From positions 1 to 64,000 of the forward strand of contig NZ_BSTJ01000022.1 in assembly GCF_030269445.1 (NCBI RefSeq): DNA of 64,000 nt. The letters are read 5' to 3'. The stretch is from Actinoallomurus iriomotensis. Lineage in GTDB: Bacteria > Actinomycetota > Actinomycetes > Streptosporangiales > Streptosporangiaceae. Under the pieces are notes generated by a model. That model searched no databases, was not told where the DNA came from, and saw nothing but the letters and a program-made list of their open reading frames with translations. The stretch's first letter is position 1. Each line of letters opens with the position of its first letter. The position numbers and the translations under genes are program-made. Shown in pieces: positions 47,802 to 56,212 of this stretch.

Positions 47802-48560
47802 GTGATCTATGACCACCCCCGGGCGTACGAGCTGGCCTGTTCCTTCCGCGACGTGAGCGCCGAGGTGGACGCCCTGCTCGCCTGGGCGGGCCCGGTCCGT
47901 ACGGTGCTGGAGCTGGCCGCCGGGCCGGCCGAACACGCGCGGGAGTTCGCCCGCCGAGGCGTCGCGGCCACCGCGCTGGACCTGAGCCCGGCGATGTGCG
48001 CGTACGCGCGCTCGCAGGGGGAGGGCCTGCCGCTGGAGGTCGTGGAGGCGGACATGACCGGGTTCCGGCTCGGCCGCCGGTTCGACTTGGTCGTCACCAT
48101 GCTCGACTCGACCGCGCATCTCATGACGCTGGACGCCTTCGTGGCGTACCTCTCCCACGTCCGCGAGCACCTGGCCGACGGCGGGCTCGCGGTCATCGAG
48201 ATGAGCCATCCGGCCGACCGGCTCAGCGACACTCCGCGCGTGTCCAACGCCTGGACGGTCAGCAAGGACGGCGTGAGCGCGCACGTACGCTGGGGAGAGC
48301 CCGGTGACGAGCTGGACCCGATCACCCAGGTCGTCCGCGACCGGGTGACCATCGCGATCGACGGCGGCGACGTGATCCAGGGCGTCGTGCCCTACCGTTT
48401 CTGGACCGCGACCGAGCTCCAGGCCGCCATCCGCCTCGCGGGCGGCCTCACCGTCGAGGCCCGGTACGGCGACTTCGACGCCGGGGTGTCGCTGGACTCC
48501 CCGGACGCCTGGCGCATGATCACGCTCCTGCGCCGCGTCAGCCCGACAGCCGATCGATGA
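47802..48560 (+). CDS. Class I SAM-dependent methyltransferase
   Basis: 252 residues. SAM motif I is VLELAAGPAEHAREFARRGV, motif II is ALDLSPAMCAYA, then VEADMTGFRLGRRFDLVVTM and LADGGLAVIEMSHPADR. The substrate cannot be told. GTG at 47802 lacks a ribosome-binding site, so a leaderless message is possible. Its end overlaps the convergent LysE gene by 23 bases. Confidence 0.88.
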   Translation: MIYDHPRAYELACSFRDVSAEVDALLAWAGPVRTVLELAAGPAEHAREFARRGVAATALDLSPAMCAYARSQGEGLPLEVVEADMTGFRLGRRFDLVVTMLDSTAHLMTLDAFVAYLSHVREHLADGGLAVIEMSHPADRLSDTPRVSNAWTVSKDGVSAHVRWGEPGDELDPITQVVRDRVTIAIDGGDVIQGVVPYRFWTATELQAAIRLAGGLTVEARYGDFDAGVSLDSPDAWRMITLLRRVSPTADR

Positions 48561-49155
48561 TCAGCCAGGCGCCGACGGCGACCATGGCGGTCCCGGAGAG
48601 GCGGCCGATGAGGTGCGCGGCGGCCGGCCGGCCGTACAGGACGGTACGGGTGAGGGCGCCGAGGCAGAGATAGAACACCGCGCACGTCACCATGAACGTC
48701 AGGCCGAGCACGCCGATCTGCCCGGCGATGGGCCAGCCGCCGTCGCGATCGGTGAACTGGGGCAGCAGGGCGAGGAAGATCAATAAGCCCTTCGGGTTGA
48801 GCCCGCTGACGCCGATGCCGCGAACGAAGACGGCCCGGTCGGTTCCGGTCAGGCGGTGGCCGCTCGTGCCGGGCGTGGAGGGGCGGGCGAACGTCGTCGC
48901 GCCGTGCCACATCAGGTAGAGGCCGCCGACGAGCGTGAGACCGGTCAGCGCGGCCGGTGACCCCGCCACCAGGGCGCCGACCCCCGCCGCGACGACGAGG
49001 GTGACGGCGGCGTAGCCGACGACCAGCCCGGCCACCGCGGTAAGCACGGAGCGGCCGCGCAGCCCCGCGCTGATGGTGAACGCCCAGTCCGCGCCCGGCA
49101 CCACGATGAGGAGCAGCGCGACGATCCAGAAGGCGAGCACGGAGCTTACGGCCAT
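48538..49155 (-). CDS. LysE/RhtB-family amino-acid exporter
   Basis: 205 residues with about six membrane helices. The family start AFWIVALLLIVVPGADWAFT holds the conserved Pro-Gly-Asp/Pro motif, and GVSGLNPKGLLIFLALLPQF is the second signature. It exports amino acids or homoserine lactone-like compounds. It diverges from an Lrp/AsnC regulator, which is a usual pair and suggests control by amino acids. Confidence 0.92.
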   Translation of the reverse strand: MAVSSVLAFWIVALLLIVVPGADWAFTISAGLRGRSVLTAVAGLVVGYAAVTLVVAAGVGALVAGSPAALTGLTLVGGLYLMWHGATTFARPSTPGTSGHRLTGTDRAVFVRGIGVSGLNPKGLLIFLALLPQFTDRDGGWPIAGQIGVLGLTFMVTCAVFYLCLGALTRTVLYGRPAAAHLIGRLSGTAMVAVGAWLIIDRLSG

Positions 49156-49207
49156 GAGTCTTCTCCGATCGCGGCTGTCGATGAGGAGAATACGTGCGAT
49201 CGGCGCG

Positions 49208-49255
49208 GAAGTGTTTCCAACTTCTGCTGGCTGAGCGGCGGATTCTGGAAGAATC
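49208..49255. promoter_or_regulatory. Inverted repeats between lysE-type and Lrp genes
   Basis: GAAGT-N7-ACTTC (49209-49225) and GATTCT-GGA-AGAATC (49241-49255) are perfect inverted repeats in the 106-base divergent spacer. The second ends six bases before the Lrp start. They are likely Lrp/AsnC binding sites. Confidence 0.6.
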
Positions 49256-49261
49256 TTCTGT

Positions 49262-49714
49262 GTGGACGCGATCGACCGGAAGATCCTTGCCGAGCTACAG
49301 GAAGACGGCCGTGCGACGATCACGGAGCTGGCGGCGCGGGTGGGACTGAGCGTCTCGCCGTGCCACCGCCGTCTACGGGAGCTGGAACGCGACGGAACGA
49401 TCGTCGGCTACCGCGCGATCGTGGACGCCGGTGCGCTCGGCCTGACCTTCCAGGCGCTGGTCTTCGTCACCATGCGGCAGGAGGATCGCGACACGTTGCT
49501 CGGCTTCGAGGAGGCGGTCGCCCGGGTGCCGGAGGTCGTACAGGCCCAGAGGCTGTTCGGCGACCCCGACTACCTGCTGCGCGTCGTCACCGCCGACCTG
49601 ACCGCCTACCAGGAGCTGGAGGACGACGTCCTGTCCGCCCTCCCTGGCGTGCAGCGGCTGAACTCCACGCTCGTCATGAAGCATGTGGTGAACGACCGGC
49701 CGCTCCCCACCTGA
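49262..49714 (+). CDS. Lrp/AsnC-family regulator
   Basis: 150 residues. The helix-turn-helix is DAIDRKILAELQEDGRATIT, ELAARVGLSVSPCHRRLREL, and the C-terminal RAM domain includes RLFGDPDYLLRVVTADLTAY and LPGVQRLNSTLVMKHVV. It probably binds an amino acid and controls the divergent LysE-type exporter. GTG at 49262 starts it. The gene converges on pgl. Confidence 0.92.
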   Translation: MDAIDRKILAELQEDGRATITELAARVGLSVSPCHRRLRELERDGTIVGYRAIVDAGALGLTFQALVFVTMRQEDRDTLLGFEEAVARVPEVVQAQRLFGDPDYLLRVVTADLTAYQELEDDVLSALPGVQRLNSTLVMKHVVNDRPLPT

Positions 49715-49722
49715 GCGCCGCG

Positions 49723-50496
49723 TCAGCGGGACGCGGGCCGGGAGATGTCCGGTGGCAGCTCGCCGGCGGCGGCCCGGTCGAGTACGAACAGCGTTCGCTG
49801 CTTTCCCCGGGCGCCGGCGGCCGGCACCTCGGCCGGGTCCGCGTCGGACAGGGCCAGTCGCGCGGCCTTGGCCTTCGACTCGCCCGCCGCGAGGATCCAG
49901 ACCTCTTCGGCGGTGCGGAGCGCCGGGAGGGTCAGGCTCAGGCGGGTGGGCGGGGGTTTCGGCGCCCCGTGCACGGCCACGACCGGGCGGCTCTCCCGCA
50001 GCGCGGGCAGGCCCGGGAACAGCGACGCCACGTGCGCGTCCGGGCCCAGGCCGAGCATGAGCACGTCGAACGACGGCACGTCGCCGTGATCGTCCGGGCG
50101 GGTGGCCTTCCGCAGCTCCTCGGCGTACTTCCGCGCGGCGTCCTCGGGGGAGAGCCCCGAGTCGGACGCGGGCATCGGATGTACGCGGCGTTCGTCCACG
50201 TCGACGTGGTCGAGCAGGGCCGCACGCGCGCCGGTCTCGTTCCGCTCCTCGTGGCCGGAGGGCAGGTATCGCTCGTCGCCCCACCAGATGTCCACGTTCT
50301 GCCAGTCGACGGCGTCGCGGGCGGGTGTGGCGGCCAGCTCCGCCAGGACGGCGGTGCCCACGCCGCCCCCGGTGAGGACGACGTGAGCGCCGCCGCCCGC
50401 GGACTGCGCGTCCACGAGCCGCGTCACCAGCCGCGCGGCGACGGCCTTGGCGAGCAGGTCCTGGTCCTGGTGGACCACGACGAACGGCATGGTCAC
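49723..50496 (-). CDS. pgl: 6-phosphogluconolactonase
   Basis: 257 residues. VVLTGGGVGTAVLAEL, WWGDERYLPSGHEERN, MLGLGPDAHVASLFPGLPAL and RLSLTLPAL are the DevB/Pgl pattern. It hydrolyses 6-phosphogluconolactone. GTG at 50496 overlaps the opcA stop (GTGA). It is the last gene of the tkt-tal-pgi-zwf-opcA-pgl group. Confidence 0.95.
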   Translation of the reverse strand: MTMPFVVVHQDQDLLAKAVAARLVTRLVDAQSAGGGAHVVLTGGGVGTAVLAELAATPARDAVDWQNVDIWWGDERYLPSGHEERNETGARAALLDHVDVDERRVHPMPASDSGLSPEDAARKYAEELRKATRPDDHGDVPSFDVLMLGLGPDAHVASLFPGLPALRESRPVVAVHGAPKPPPTRLSLTLPALRTAEEVWILAAGESKAKAARLALSDADPAEVPAAGARGKQRTLFVLDRAAAGELPPDISRPASR

Positions 50497-51461
50497 GACT
50501 TCTTCGCCTTCGGTTTCGCGGCGCTCTTCGCGGCGGGGGCGGCCTGCGCGGACGACGCCTCCAGGCCCTTGGCGAACCGCTGGACCGCCTCGTAGTAGAC
50601 CTCGTCGGGGTCGAGACGCCGCAGTTCTTCGGCGAGCAGCTCGGCGGTCGAGCGCCGGTGCAGCGCGACCTGGCGGTCGGGCTGGTCGGACCGCGAGAGC
50701 GTCGCGACCCGGCCGTCCGGGCGGGTGACCGCGATCTCACCGTCCTTGGTGGTGAGGCGCACCGCCGTGATGCCCGGCCCGCGGGACTCGGCGATCTCCG
50801 CCGAGACGCCGAGACGCACCGACAGCCAGCCGCCGAGAAGCGCCGCGCTCGGGCTGCCGGGATCGGCCTCGATGCGGGCCGCCGTGACGTCGTCGTGCGG
50901 CTGGTCGAGGGCCGCGGCGAGCAGGGAACGCCACGGCGTGACGCGCGCCCACGCGAAGTCGGTGTCGCCGGGCAGGTAGCCACCGGCCAGCCGCTTCAGC
51001 GCGCCGAGCCGGTCGGCGGCGCTCGCCGAGTCGGTGACCCGGCGCTGGGCGAGCGCGCCGAGGGCCTCGTCGCCCGGCTTGGCCGGGGCCTCGCCGGGCC
51101 ACCAGGTGACGACGGGCGTGTCGGGCACCAGCAGCGGCAGCACCACGGAGTCGGCGTGCTCGGCGAGCTGGCCGTACATCCGCAGCAGCACCGTCTCACC
51201 GGGACCGCTCTCGCCGACGCGGACCTCGGCGTCGAAGCGGGACTCGGCCTCGCGGCCGCGGGCGATCACGCCGAGAATGCGGCAGGGATGCTCGCGCGCC
51301 ACCTCGGTGGCGGCGCGGATCGCGTCGTACTGGGCCGCCTCGTCGGTCACGACGATCAACGTCAGCACCTTGCCGGTGGCCGGGCCGCCCATCCGGTGGC
51401 GGGCCGCGGTCAGCGCATCCTGGATCTTGCGGGTGCTGGTGTTCGCCAGATCGATGATCAT
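50493..51461 (-). CDS. opcA: Glucose-6-phosphate dehydrogenase assembly protein OpcA
   Basis: 322 residues. MIIDLANTSTRKIQDALTAA, the conserved TLIVVTDE, LPLLVPDTPVVTWWPGEAP and DTDFAWARVTPWRSLLAAAL are OpcA hallmarks. The C-terminus is an Ala/Lys-rich tail. OpcA activates G6PDH in cyanobacteria and actinobacteria. The ATG at 51461 lies two bases after the zwf stop and family sequence begins there. Confidence 0.95.
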   Translation of the reverse strand: MIIDLANTSTRKIQDALTAARHRMGGPATGKVLTLIVVTDEAAQYDAIRAATEVAREHPCRILGVIARGREAESRFDAEVRVGESGPGETVLLRMYGQLAEHADSVVLPLLVPDTPVVTWWPGEAPAKPGDEALGALAQRRVTDSASAADRLGALKRLAGGYLPGDTDFAWARVTPWRSLLAAALDQPHDDVTAARIEADPGSPSAALLGGWLSVRLGVSAEIAESRGPGITAVRLTTKDGEIAVTRPDGRVATLSRSDQPDRQVALHRRSTAELLAEELRRLDPDEVYYEAVQRFAKGLEASSAQAAPAAKSAAKPKAKKS

Positions 51462-51463
51462 CC

Positions 51464-52999
51464 TTAGAGTCGCCTCCACGCTCGGCCGTCGCGGGCCATC
51501 ATCTCGTCCGCCGCCTTGGGTCCCCAGCTACCCGCAGGGTAGGGCTGGGGAGCGCCGTGCTTCTCCCAGTGCTCCTCGACCGGGTCGAGGATCCGCCACG
51601 ACAGCTCGACCTCCTCCTGGCGGGGGAACAGCGGCGGGTCACCGATCAGCACGTCCAGCAGCAGCCGCTCGTACGCCTCGGGGGAGGACTCGGTGAAGGA
51701 CTCGCCGTAGTCGAAGTCCATGTTGACGTCGCGGACCTCCATCGAGGTGCCCGGCACCTTCGAGCCGAACCGCAGGGTCACGCCCTCGTCCGGCTGCACC
51801 CTGATGACCAGGGCGTTCTGGCCCAGCTCCTCGGTGTCGGTCTGCGCGAACGGCAGGTGCGGCGCCCGCTGGAACATCAGCGCCACCTCGGTGGCGCGCC
51901 GGGCCAGGCGCTTGCCGGTGCGCAGGTAGAACGGCACGCCCGCCCAGCGGCGCGTGTCGATGTCGAGGCGCATCGCGGCGTACGTGTCGGTGCGCGAACC
52001 CGGCGGGATGCCCTCCTCCTCGCGGAAGCCGGGCACCTTCACACCGCCCTGCCAGCCCGCGGTGTACTGGCCGCGCACGGTGTAGGTGTCCAGGTCGGCC
52101 GGCAGACGCACCGCGGACAGGATCTTGGCCTTCTCCGCGCGTACGGACTCGGCCTCGAAGGAGACCGGCTCCTCCATCGCGGTCAGCGCGAGGAGCTGGA
52201 GCAGGTGGTTCTGGATCACGTCGCGGGCGGCGCCGATGCCGTCGAAGTAGCCGGCCCGGCCGCCGATGCCGATGTCCTCGGCCATCGTGATCTGCACGTG
52301 GTCGACGTAGGAGCGGTTCCAGATCGGCTCGTACAGCGTGTTGGCGAAGCGCAGCGCCAGGATGTTCTGGACCGTCTCCTTGCCGAGGTAGTGGTCGATG
52401 CGGAAGATCGACTCCTCGGGGAAGACCTCGTGCAGGATCGCGTTGAGCTCCCGCGCGCTGGCCAGGTCGTGGCCGAACGGCTTCTCGATGACGACACGCC
52501 GCCAGGAGCCCTCCGACGGCTTGGACAGCCCGCTGCGCTGGAGCTGCTTGACGACGTCCTGGAAGAACTTCGGCGGAATCGACAGGTAGAACGCGTAGTT
52601 GCCGCCGGTGCCCCGCTTGGCGTCCAGCTCCTTGACGGCCGTCGCGAGCTCCTCGAACGCCGCGTCGTCGTCGAAGCTGCCCGGTACGAAGTGGATGCCC
52701 TCGCTGAGCTGGTTCCAGACCTCCTCGCGGAAGGGCGTCCGCGCGTGCTCCTTGACCGCGTCGTGCGCGAGCTGGCGGAAGTCCTGGTGCTCCCAGTCGC
52801 GGCGGGCGAACCCGACCACGGCGAAGCCCGGCGGCAGCAGGCCGCGGTTGGCCAGGTCGTAGATCGCCGGCAGCAGCTTCTTACGGGACAGGTCCCCGGT
52901 GACCCCGAACAGCACGAGCACACATGGCCCGGCCACGCGCGGCAGACGCTTGTCGCGGGGATCGCGGAGCGGGTTGAGGATGTTCTCGATCCGCGTCAT
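51464..52999 (-). CDS. zwf: Glucose-6-phosphate 1-dehydrogenase
   Basis: 511 residues. The NADP loop is VLFGVTGDLSRKKLLPAIYD, the catalytic site is FRIDHYLGKETVQNIL with its His, and VVIEKPFGHDL is the substrate-binding Lys motif. It catalyses the first oxidative pentose phosphate step and makes NADPH. ATG at 52999 is preceded by GGAGATGGCAG. It is separated from pgi by 381 bases that may hold its own promoter and two hairpins. Confidence 0.97.
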   Translation of the reverse strand: MTRIENILNPLRDPRDKRLPRVAGPCVLVLFGVTGDLSRKKLLPAIYDLANRGLLPPGFAVVGFARRDWEHQDFRQLAHDAVKEHARTPFREEVWNQLSEGIHFVPGSFDDDAAFEELATAVKELDAKRGTGGNYAFYLSIPPKFFQDVVKQLQRSGLSKPSEGSWRRVVIEKPFGHDLASARELNAILHEVFPEESIFRIDHYLGKETVQNILALRFANTLYEPIWNRSYVDHVQITMAEDIGIGGRAGYFDGIGAARDVIQNHLLQLLALTAMEEPVSFEAESVRAEKAKILSAVRLPADLDTYTVRGQYTAGWQGGVKVPGFREEEGIPPGSRTDTYAAMRLDIDTRRWAGVPFYLRTGKRLARRATEVALMFQRAPHLPFAQTDTEELGQNALVIRVQPDEGVTLRFGSKVPGTSMEVRDVNMDFDYGESFTESSPEAYERLLLDVLIGDPPLFPRQEEVELSWRILDPVEEHWEKHGAPQPYPAGSWGPKAADEMMARDGRAWRRL

Positions 53000-53380
53000 C
53001 TGCCATCTCCGTCCTGCGTTGCGGTCTTACCGGTGGGCCGACTGATGCCCGACATCCCCGTCCTCCCTGGGCAGTGGTGCGCCCGGCGGACCAGGCGCTC
53101 TCGCCGCGGGCCTGACCGCGCGGCGATCGTGCGTTTCCGGTCATCGGAGAGCCGATGACCACTATCCCGAACCATCACGTCGTGCACGATCTTCCCCCGT
53201 CGGCGGAATGTACGCCGTCGCGGGCGCCTGCCTCCGCATTGTTCCATTCTCTGGCACATGCCATATCACCCGACATGGCATGTCCTCTCCGATCGTTTCA
53301 GTTGATGGGGGTCCATGGGGCCGAACGTGCGGTAAACACCGGGAAAAGTGGATCACTTGGCGTTCCCGCAGCGCTCGGGT
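53000..53380. other. pgi-zwf spacer with two perfect inverted repeats
   Basis: No gene is seen. GGTCATCGG-AGAG-CCGATGACC (53139-53160) is a 9-bp perfect hairpin in the likely zwf leader. ACATGCCAT-N10-ATGGCATGT (53256-53283) is a 9-bp inverted repeat that looks like an operator. The minus strand between them has -10-like TACATT and GATAGT sequences, but I cannot settle on a promoter. Confidence 0.55.
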
Positions 53381-54988
53381 TCAGCCGCTGAGCGCGGCCT
53401 CCAGCCTCGCGAGCCCGGCCGCCCGGTCCCGCAGATGCAGCCGCACGACCGTGTGCCCCCGCGTGCGCAGCGCCCGCAGGTCGGCAAAGGCCTGGGCGCG
53501 CTGCAGCGTGCCGAGGGAGTACGGCCGGCCGGGCACGTCGACGTCGGCGGTGACCGCCCCGGTGATCTGCAGGAACACGCCCGTGCGCGGTCCGTCCTTG
53601 TACACCTGGCCGGTCGAGTGCAGCAGCCGCGGCGCCAGGCCGAACGCCGCCTGGGCGTCGCGCTCGTGCGCGGCCCGGCGGGCGAGCGGCGGCCGCAGCC
53701 CGGTCGTGTCGTCCGCCGCGTCGAGGTAGGCCATCACCGCCACGTAACCGTCGGCGGGCACGGCGTGGGTGAACGCGTCGAGGACGTCGCGGAGGTCCTT
53801 GGCACCCTCCAGCATGTCGCCGGTGGCGTGCACCTCCACCTCGCCGTCCACCAGGACCGGCTCGCAGCCGATCACCACCGGGGGCGTGCCGTCCTCCGCG
53901 CCGCGCAGCAGGCCCGACAGGGCCTCCTCGGACTCACTGATCGCCGGCCGGTCGAACGGGCTGACGCCGATGACCCGGCAGGCCACCGCCGCGGCGTACT
54001 CCCACAGCAGGAACAGCGCGCCCAGCGGCCCGGACACGGCCAGCCCGGTGCCGTCGGCGGGGTCGCCGAGCACGAGCCGGCGCACGTCACGCGTGGCGCC
54101 GAACCCCGGCGCGGCCGGGCCCTCCACGACGACCGGCACCAGCCCCCGGCCGTCCTTGCCGGTCGACTCGGCGACCAGCTGCTCGATCCAGCGGTCCAGG
54201 CCCAGCGGCCCCGAACCGTCATCGGCGATGAGCAGCCGGTCCCGCCCGTTCGCCGGCGCGGTGCCCAGCGCGGCGCCCAGCACCAGCCCGGGGTTGTCGT
54301 AGCCGAGCAGCAGCGAGGGGACGAGTGCCTCGGCCTCGTCCAGCAGCCGCCGTACGTCGGTCCCGCAGAGTGCCGCCGGCACCAGGCCGTAGGCGCTCAG
54401 CGCGCCGAAGCAGCCGGCCACCTCCGGGTCGGCGGCGACGAACGTGTGGCCGGGGGCGTCCAGCGGCGAGCCGGGCGGTCCCACGACCACGATGCGTCCG
54501 GCCGGGTCGATGCCCGCGTCGCGGAAGGCGCGCTCGAAGACGCGCCGTACCGCGTCGGTCTCGACCGTCTCGGCGCCGGAGACGACCAGCAGCGTGCGAT
54601 CGAGCGGACCCCTGGCCGCGCGCCGCACCTGGTGCGGGTCGACCGTGTCGAGCAGGGTGAGGTCCGCGCCCTGGCCGCGCGCGATCACCTCGGCGGCCAG
54701 GCAGGCGCCGCCCGTGCCGGCGAGAACGACGTGGTCCAGGCCCGCGAAGCGCTCGGTGAGCTCGTCGAGGCGGGGGAGCAGCCGGCGCGAGCGTTCGGGC
54801 GCGTGCACCCAGCCGAGCCGCCCGGCCGCCTCATCCGTCGCCTCGGGCCCCCACAGGCTGGCGTTGCCGGCCATCAGGGCGGCCGGCACGCCGTCGGCGG
54901 CCAGCCGTTCGAGGACGCCGTCTGACTCACCGACCGCGTCGCCCTGGACGGTCACCGACACGCCGCCGCCGGTCACGCGCAACGTCAC
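53381..54988 (-). CDS. pgi: Glucose-6-phosphate isomerase, actinobacterial type
   Basis: 535 residues. The SIS-type fold is seen in LDHVVLAGTGGACLAAEVIA, PLDRTLLVVSGAETVETDAV and LLWEYAAAVACRVIGVSPFD. The active-site region near HSTGQVYKDGP (GQ.YKDG) matches Pgi of this shorter actinobacterial branch. It links glucose-6-phosphate and fructose-6-phosphate. GTG at 54988 follows AAGGAGG by four bases, which is better than the ATG at 55030. The enclosing longer frame would overlap tal. Confidence 0.9.
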   Translation of the reverse strand: MTLRVTGGGVSVTVQGDAVGESDGVLERLAADGVPAALMAGNASLWGPEATDEAAGRLGWVHAPERSRRLLPRLDELTERFAGLDHVVLAGTGGACLAAEVIARGQGADLTLLDTVDPHQVRRAARGPLDRTLLVVSGAETVETDAVRRVFERAFRDAGIDPAGRIVVVGPPGSPLDAPGHTFVAADPEVAGCFGALSAYGLVPAALCGTDVRRLLDEAEALVPSLLLGYDNPGLVLGAALGTAPANGRDRLLIADDGSGPLGLDRWIEQLVAESTGKDGRGLVPVVVEGPAAPGFGATRDVRRLVLGDPADGTGLAVSGPLGALFLLWEYAAAVACRVIGVSPFDRPAISESEEALSGLLRGAEDGTPPVVIGCEPVLVDGEVEVHATGDMLEGAKDLRDVLDAFTHAVPADGYVAVMAYLDAADDTTGLRPPLARRAAHERDAQAAFGLAPRLLHSTGQVYKDGPRTGVFLQITGAVTADVDVPGRPYSLGTLQRAQAFADLRALRTRGHTVVRLHLRDRAAGLARLEAALSG

Positions 54989-55103
54989 GGGGCCTCCTTC
55001 GCCGACCCCGTGACGGTGACGTCGTGCCATATCGCTCTCTCGCTCACAGTGCCTCCCAGGTTCACCCCGTACCCGGGCTGGTACTGCCCGTTCCAGGCCG
55101 GAC

Positions 55104-56204
55104 TTACCCTGCCTTGGCCTCCAGTTCACCCTTGACCGTGTCGAGGAGCTCCTTCCAGGAGGCCTCGAACTTCTCCACGCCCTCCTCCTCGAGGACGCGG
55201 ACGACGTCGTCGTAGTCGACGCCGGCCTCCTTGAGCGCGGTCAGGTGCCGCCGGGCCTCGTCGTACCGGCCCTGGATCGTGTTGCCGGAGATGCGGCCGT
55301 GGTCGGCGGTGGCGTCGAGCGTCGCCTCCGGCATCGTGTTGACCACCTGTGGCGCCACGAGCTCGTCGACGTACATGGTGTCGGGGTAGTCCGGGTTCTT
55401 CACACCGGTCGAGGCCCACAGGGGACGCTGCGGGCGCGCGCCCGCGTCCTTGAGCGCCGTCCAGCGGTCGGTGCCGAACTTCTCCTCGAACAGGGCGTAC
55501 GCCAGGCGGGCGTTGGCGATGCCGGCCTTGCCCTTCAGCTCGGTCTCACCGAGCTTGTCCAGGCGCTTGTCGATCTCGGAATCGACGCGGCTGACGAAGA
55601 ACGACGCCACGGACTCGATCTTGGACAGGTCGTGGCCGTTCGCCCGTGCCTTCTCCAGCCCCTCGAAGAAGGCGTCGATGACCTGGCCGTACCGCTCCAG
55701 CGAGAAGATCAGCGTGACGTTCACGCTGATGCCCTGCGCCAGCGTCTCGGTGATCGCCGGCAGGCCGGGGAGCGTCGCGGGAATCTTGATGAAGGTGTTC
55801 GGCCGGTCGACCAGCCACCACAGCGCCTTGGCCTCGGCGACGGTCTTCTCGGTGTCGTGCGCGAGACGCGGGTCGACCTCGATGGACACGCGCCCGTCGA
55901 CGCCGTCGGTGCGGTCGTAGACCGGCCGCAGGACGTCGGCCGCCCACCGGATGTCGTACGTCGTGATGGCCCGGACGCCCTCCTCGACGTCGACGCCGCG
56001 GACCGCGAGCTCACGGACCTGCTCGTCGTAGGCCGAGCCCTTGCTGAGCGCCTTGGCGAAGATCGTCGGGTTGGACGTCACCCCGACGACGTGCTTCTCC
56101 TTGATCAGCTGGGCGAGGTTGCCGCTCTGCAGACGCTCGCGGCTGATGTCGTCGAGCCAGATGGACACGCCCTCGTCGGAGAGCGCCTTCAGGATGTCAC
56201 TCAT
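55104..56204 (-). CDS. tal: Transaldolase
   Basis: 366 residues. [19 protein letters not shown] and [13 protein letters not shown] near the start, the Schiff-base Lys140 in [15 protein letters not shown], and [16 protein letters not shown] are diagnostic for the TalB-type class. It moves dihydroxyacetone units between sugar phosphates. ATG at 56204 follows GAGGAGAG, eight bases after the tkt stop. Confidence 0.96.
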   Translation of the reverse strand: MSDILKALSDEGVSIWLDDISRERLQSGNLAQLIKEKHVVGVTSNPTIFAKALSKGSAYDEQVRELAVRGVDVEEGVRAITTYDIRWAADVLRPVYDRTDGVDGRVSIEVDPRLAHDTEKTVAEAKALWWLVDRPNTFIKIPATLPGLPAITETLAQGISVNVTLIFSLERYGQVIDAFFEGLEKARANGHDLSKIESVASFFVSRVDSEIDKRLDKLGETELKGKAGIANARLAYALFEEKFGTDRWTALKDAGARPQRPLWASTGVKNPDYPDTMYVDELVAPQVVNTMPEATLDATADHGRISGNTIQGRYDEARRHLTALKEAGVDYDDVVRVLEEEGVEKFEASWKELLDTVKGELEAKAG

Positions 56205-56212
56205 CTCTCTCC

